A stretch of DNA of 5,152 nt from Planctomycetota bacterium (GTDB lineage Bacteria > Planctomycetota > Phycisphaerae > Sedimentisphaerales > Anaerohalosphaeraceae). Each line of letters starts with the position of its first letter. Positions within the stretch are counted from its first letter, which is position 1. A program made the position numbers and the translations under genes. This document shows, in pieces, positions 4,437 to 5,152 of the stretch. The notes beneath the pieces were generated by a model. The model was not told where the DNA came from, made no database searches, and saw only the letters and a list, made by a program, of their open reading frames with translations. The stretch lies in the NCBI GenBank assembly GCA_021160785.1, contig JAGHBX010000302.1, positions 1-5,152 of the forward strand. Direction: 5' to 3'.

Positions 4437-5152
4437 TCATTCGGTTACATCACGACACAGGATTTCATCGTCCGGATGTGTACAGTCCAGCCAGTCCAGC
4501 GCCAGCCAGCCCAGATCCAGCGCATTTATCATGCCGTCTCTGTTGAGGTCGGCGCGGTCATAGTCCCTGAAACAATGAACACTGCCCAGGTCGGTACTGA
4601 TGTACAGAGAGCCGTTTGCCACCGCCAGCCCGCAGGCCCTGCCCTTGACGGGCCCGCTCCAGATCTTCTCGCCGGTAGCACTGTTAAACGCCGCCACCTC
4701 GTCATCGCCGCCGGCGTAGAGCGTGCTGCCCGCCATGATCAGCGAGTACCGATATGGGCTGGCTACCGACCATATGACGCCGCCCTTGTCGCGATTCAGC
4801 TTGATAAGCTGCGTGTCGTTACAGAAGTAGGAATAGCCGCCGTTGACGATCAGGCAGTTGCCGTCCACACGAGCTATAGACGATCCGGGGTCGTTTATAT
4901 AACTTCTTGAACCGCCGTATCCGGGCCCGTTGGCAAGGGTCCCGCCGTCGACGATAAGGGCGAAACAGCCCTCGACGCCAACAGCGTTTCCGCCGCCGCC
5001 ATTGGACATGCTGTACGTTACAGGAGAGAACCTGCCTGCTGGCACAAACAAATTATTACCTGCCGACAACAAATACCCCTGTGCGGGCCTCGTAGGGCTT
5101 CTCGTCCAGCCGCCGGTACCGTTATTGGCGTCCCGACTGCACAGATACCAGC
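4437..5152 (-). CDS. Secreted PQQ-like beta-propeller protein with C-terminal EF-hand/dockerin-like repeat (5' end outside window)
   Basis: The frame is open from the window edge to TGA 4439-4437, giving 237 full codons. An internal TTG at 5072 is not the start, since the coding-like sequence (YLCSRDANNGTGGW) continues upstream of it. The body has blade-like repeats of the PQQ/BamB kind: TQLIKLNRDKGGVIWSVA, then STLYAGGDDEVAAFNSATGEKIW, then GSLYISTDLGSVHCF, each a strand set followed by a W or F. The last 40 or so residues hold one calcium-loop motif, DLNRDGMINALD, followed by LGWLALDWL; this EF-hand/dockerin-like tail is typical of exported Phycisphaerae proteins, often on enzymes or surface proteins. 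No signal peptide can be seen because the N-terminus is missing. The likely location is the periplasm or cell surface, with a binding or scaffold role; no catalytic residues are recognised. It ends about 250 bases before the MFS start and seems to be a separate unit. Confidence 0.85.
   Translation of the reverse strand, partial: WYLCSRDANNGTGGWTRSPTRPAQGYLLSAGNNLFVPAGRFSPVTYSMSNGGGGNAVGVEGCFALIVDGGTLANGPGYGGSRSYINDPGSSIARVDGNCLIVNGGYSYFCNDTQLIKLNRDKGGVIWSVASPYRYSLIMAGSTLYAGGDDEVAAFNSATGEKIWSGPVKGRACGLAVANGSLYISTDLGSVHCFRDYDRADLNRDGMINALDLGWLALDWLDCTHPDDEILCRDVTE

Noticed and set aside
4476..4910. Plus-strand open frame of 144 codons
   Set aside because: It is antisense to the propeller gene, whose blade and EF-hand motifs establish the coding strand.

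Overview
The window looks like a fragment of a planctomycete genome, most likely of the Phycisphaerae type. The main clue is the gene at the right edge. It combines a PQQ-like beta-propeller with a single C-terminal EF-hand/dockerin-like repeat (ADLNRDGMINALDLGWLALDWL-type), a layout very common in secreted Phycisphaerae proteins. Mid-range GC, SD-type ribosome binding sites and hairpin-rich intergenic DNA fit this, but the assignment is inferred from protein style.

Left part (1-1970, minus strand): a compact three-gene cluster reading right to left. It encodes a HAD-family hydrolase (1206-1970), a class-I glutamine amidotransferase (330-1190) and the N-terminal third of an iron-containing alcohol dehydrogenase (1-303, cut by the window edge). 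Gaps are 15 and 26 nt, and a good sigma70-like promoter (TTGACA-N17-TATAGT, 2030-2058) precedes the HAD gene. The amidotransferase has an in-frame TAG at codon 90 (921-923), just before its catalytic Cys. It is otherwise intact, so it is a single-lesion pseudogene, a sequencing error or a recoded codon.

Middle (1971-2359): an intergenic region between divergent genes, with the HAD promoter, a cluster of GC-rich hairpins that resembles an interspersed palindromic repeat, and a plausible plus-strand promoter.

Right-centre (2360-4184): two convergent transporter genes, both damaged. The plus-strand EamA/DMT permease (2360-3031) loses recognisable sequence at about 3022. The minus-strand MFS permease of the organophosphate:antiporter (GlpT/UhpC) type loses it at about 3025. 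Both lack their C-terminal membrane segments and run into each other at a perfect 8-bp inverted repeat (3001-3028). The MFS gene also has a one-base frameshift in a homopolymer near its start (4114-4118) and seems to lack about 27 residues spanning the TM2-TM3 loop (near 3985-4000).

Right end (4185-5152): the MFS promoter region and the partial propeller/EF-hand gene.

The operon could be catabolic (amide hydrolysis or transfer, dephosphorylation, alcohol oxidation or aldehyde reduction), but no substrate can be read from the sequence. I found no RNA genes, CRISPR arrays, transposases or phage genes, and no clear new system. The most notable signal is the concentration of gene-breaking lesions, especially the double-truncation junction near 3020-3030. 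It reflects either local gene decay by deletion or an assembly/cloning artefact.
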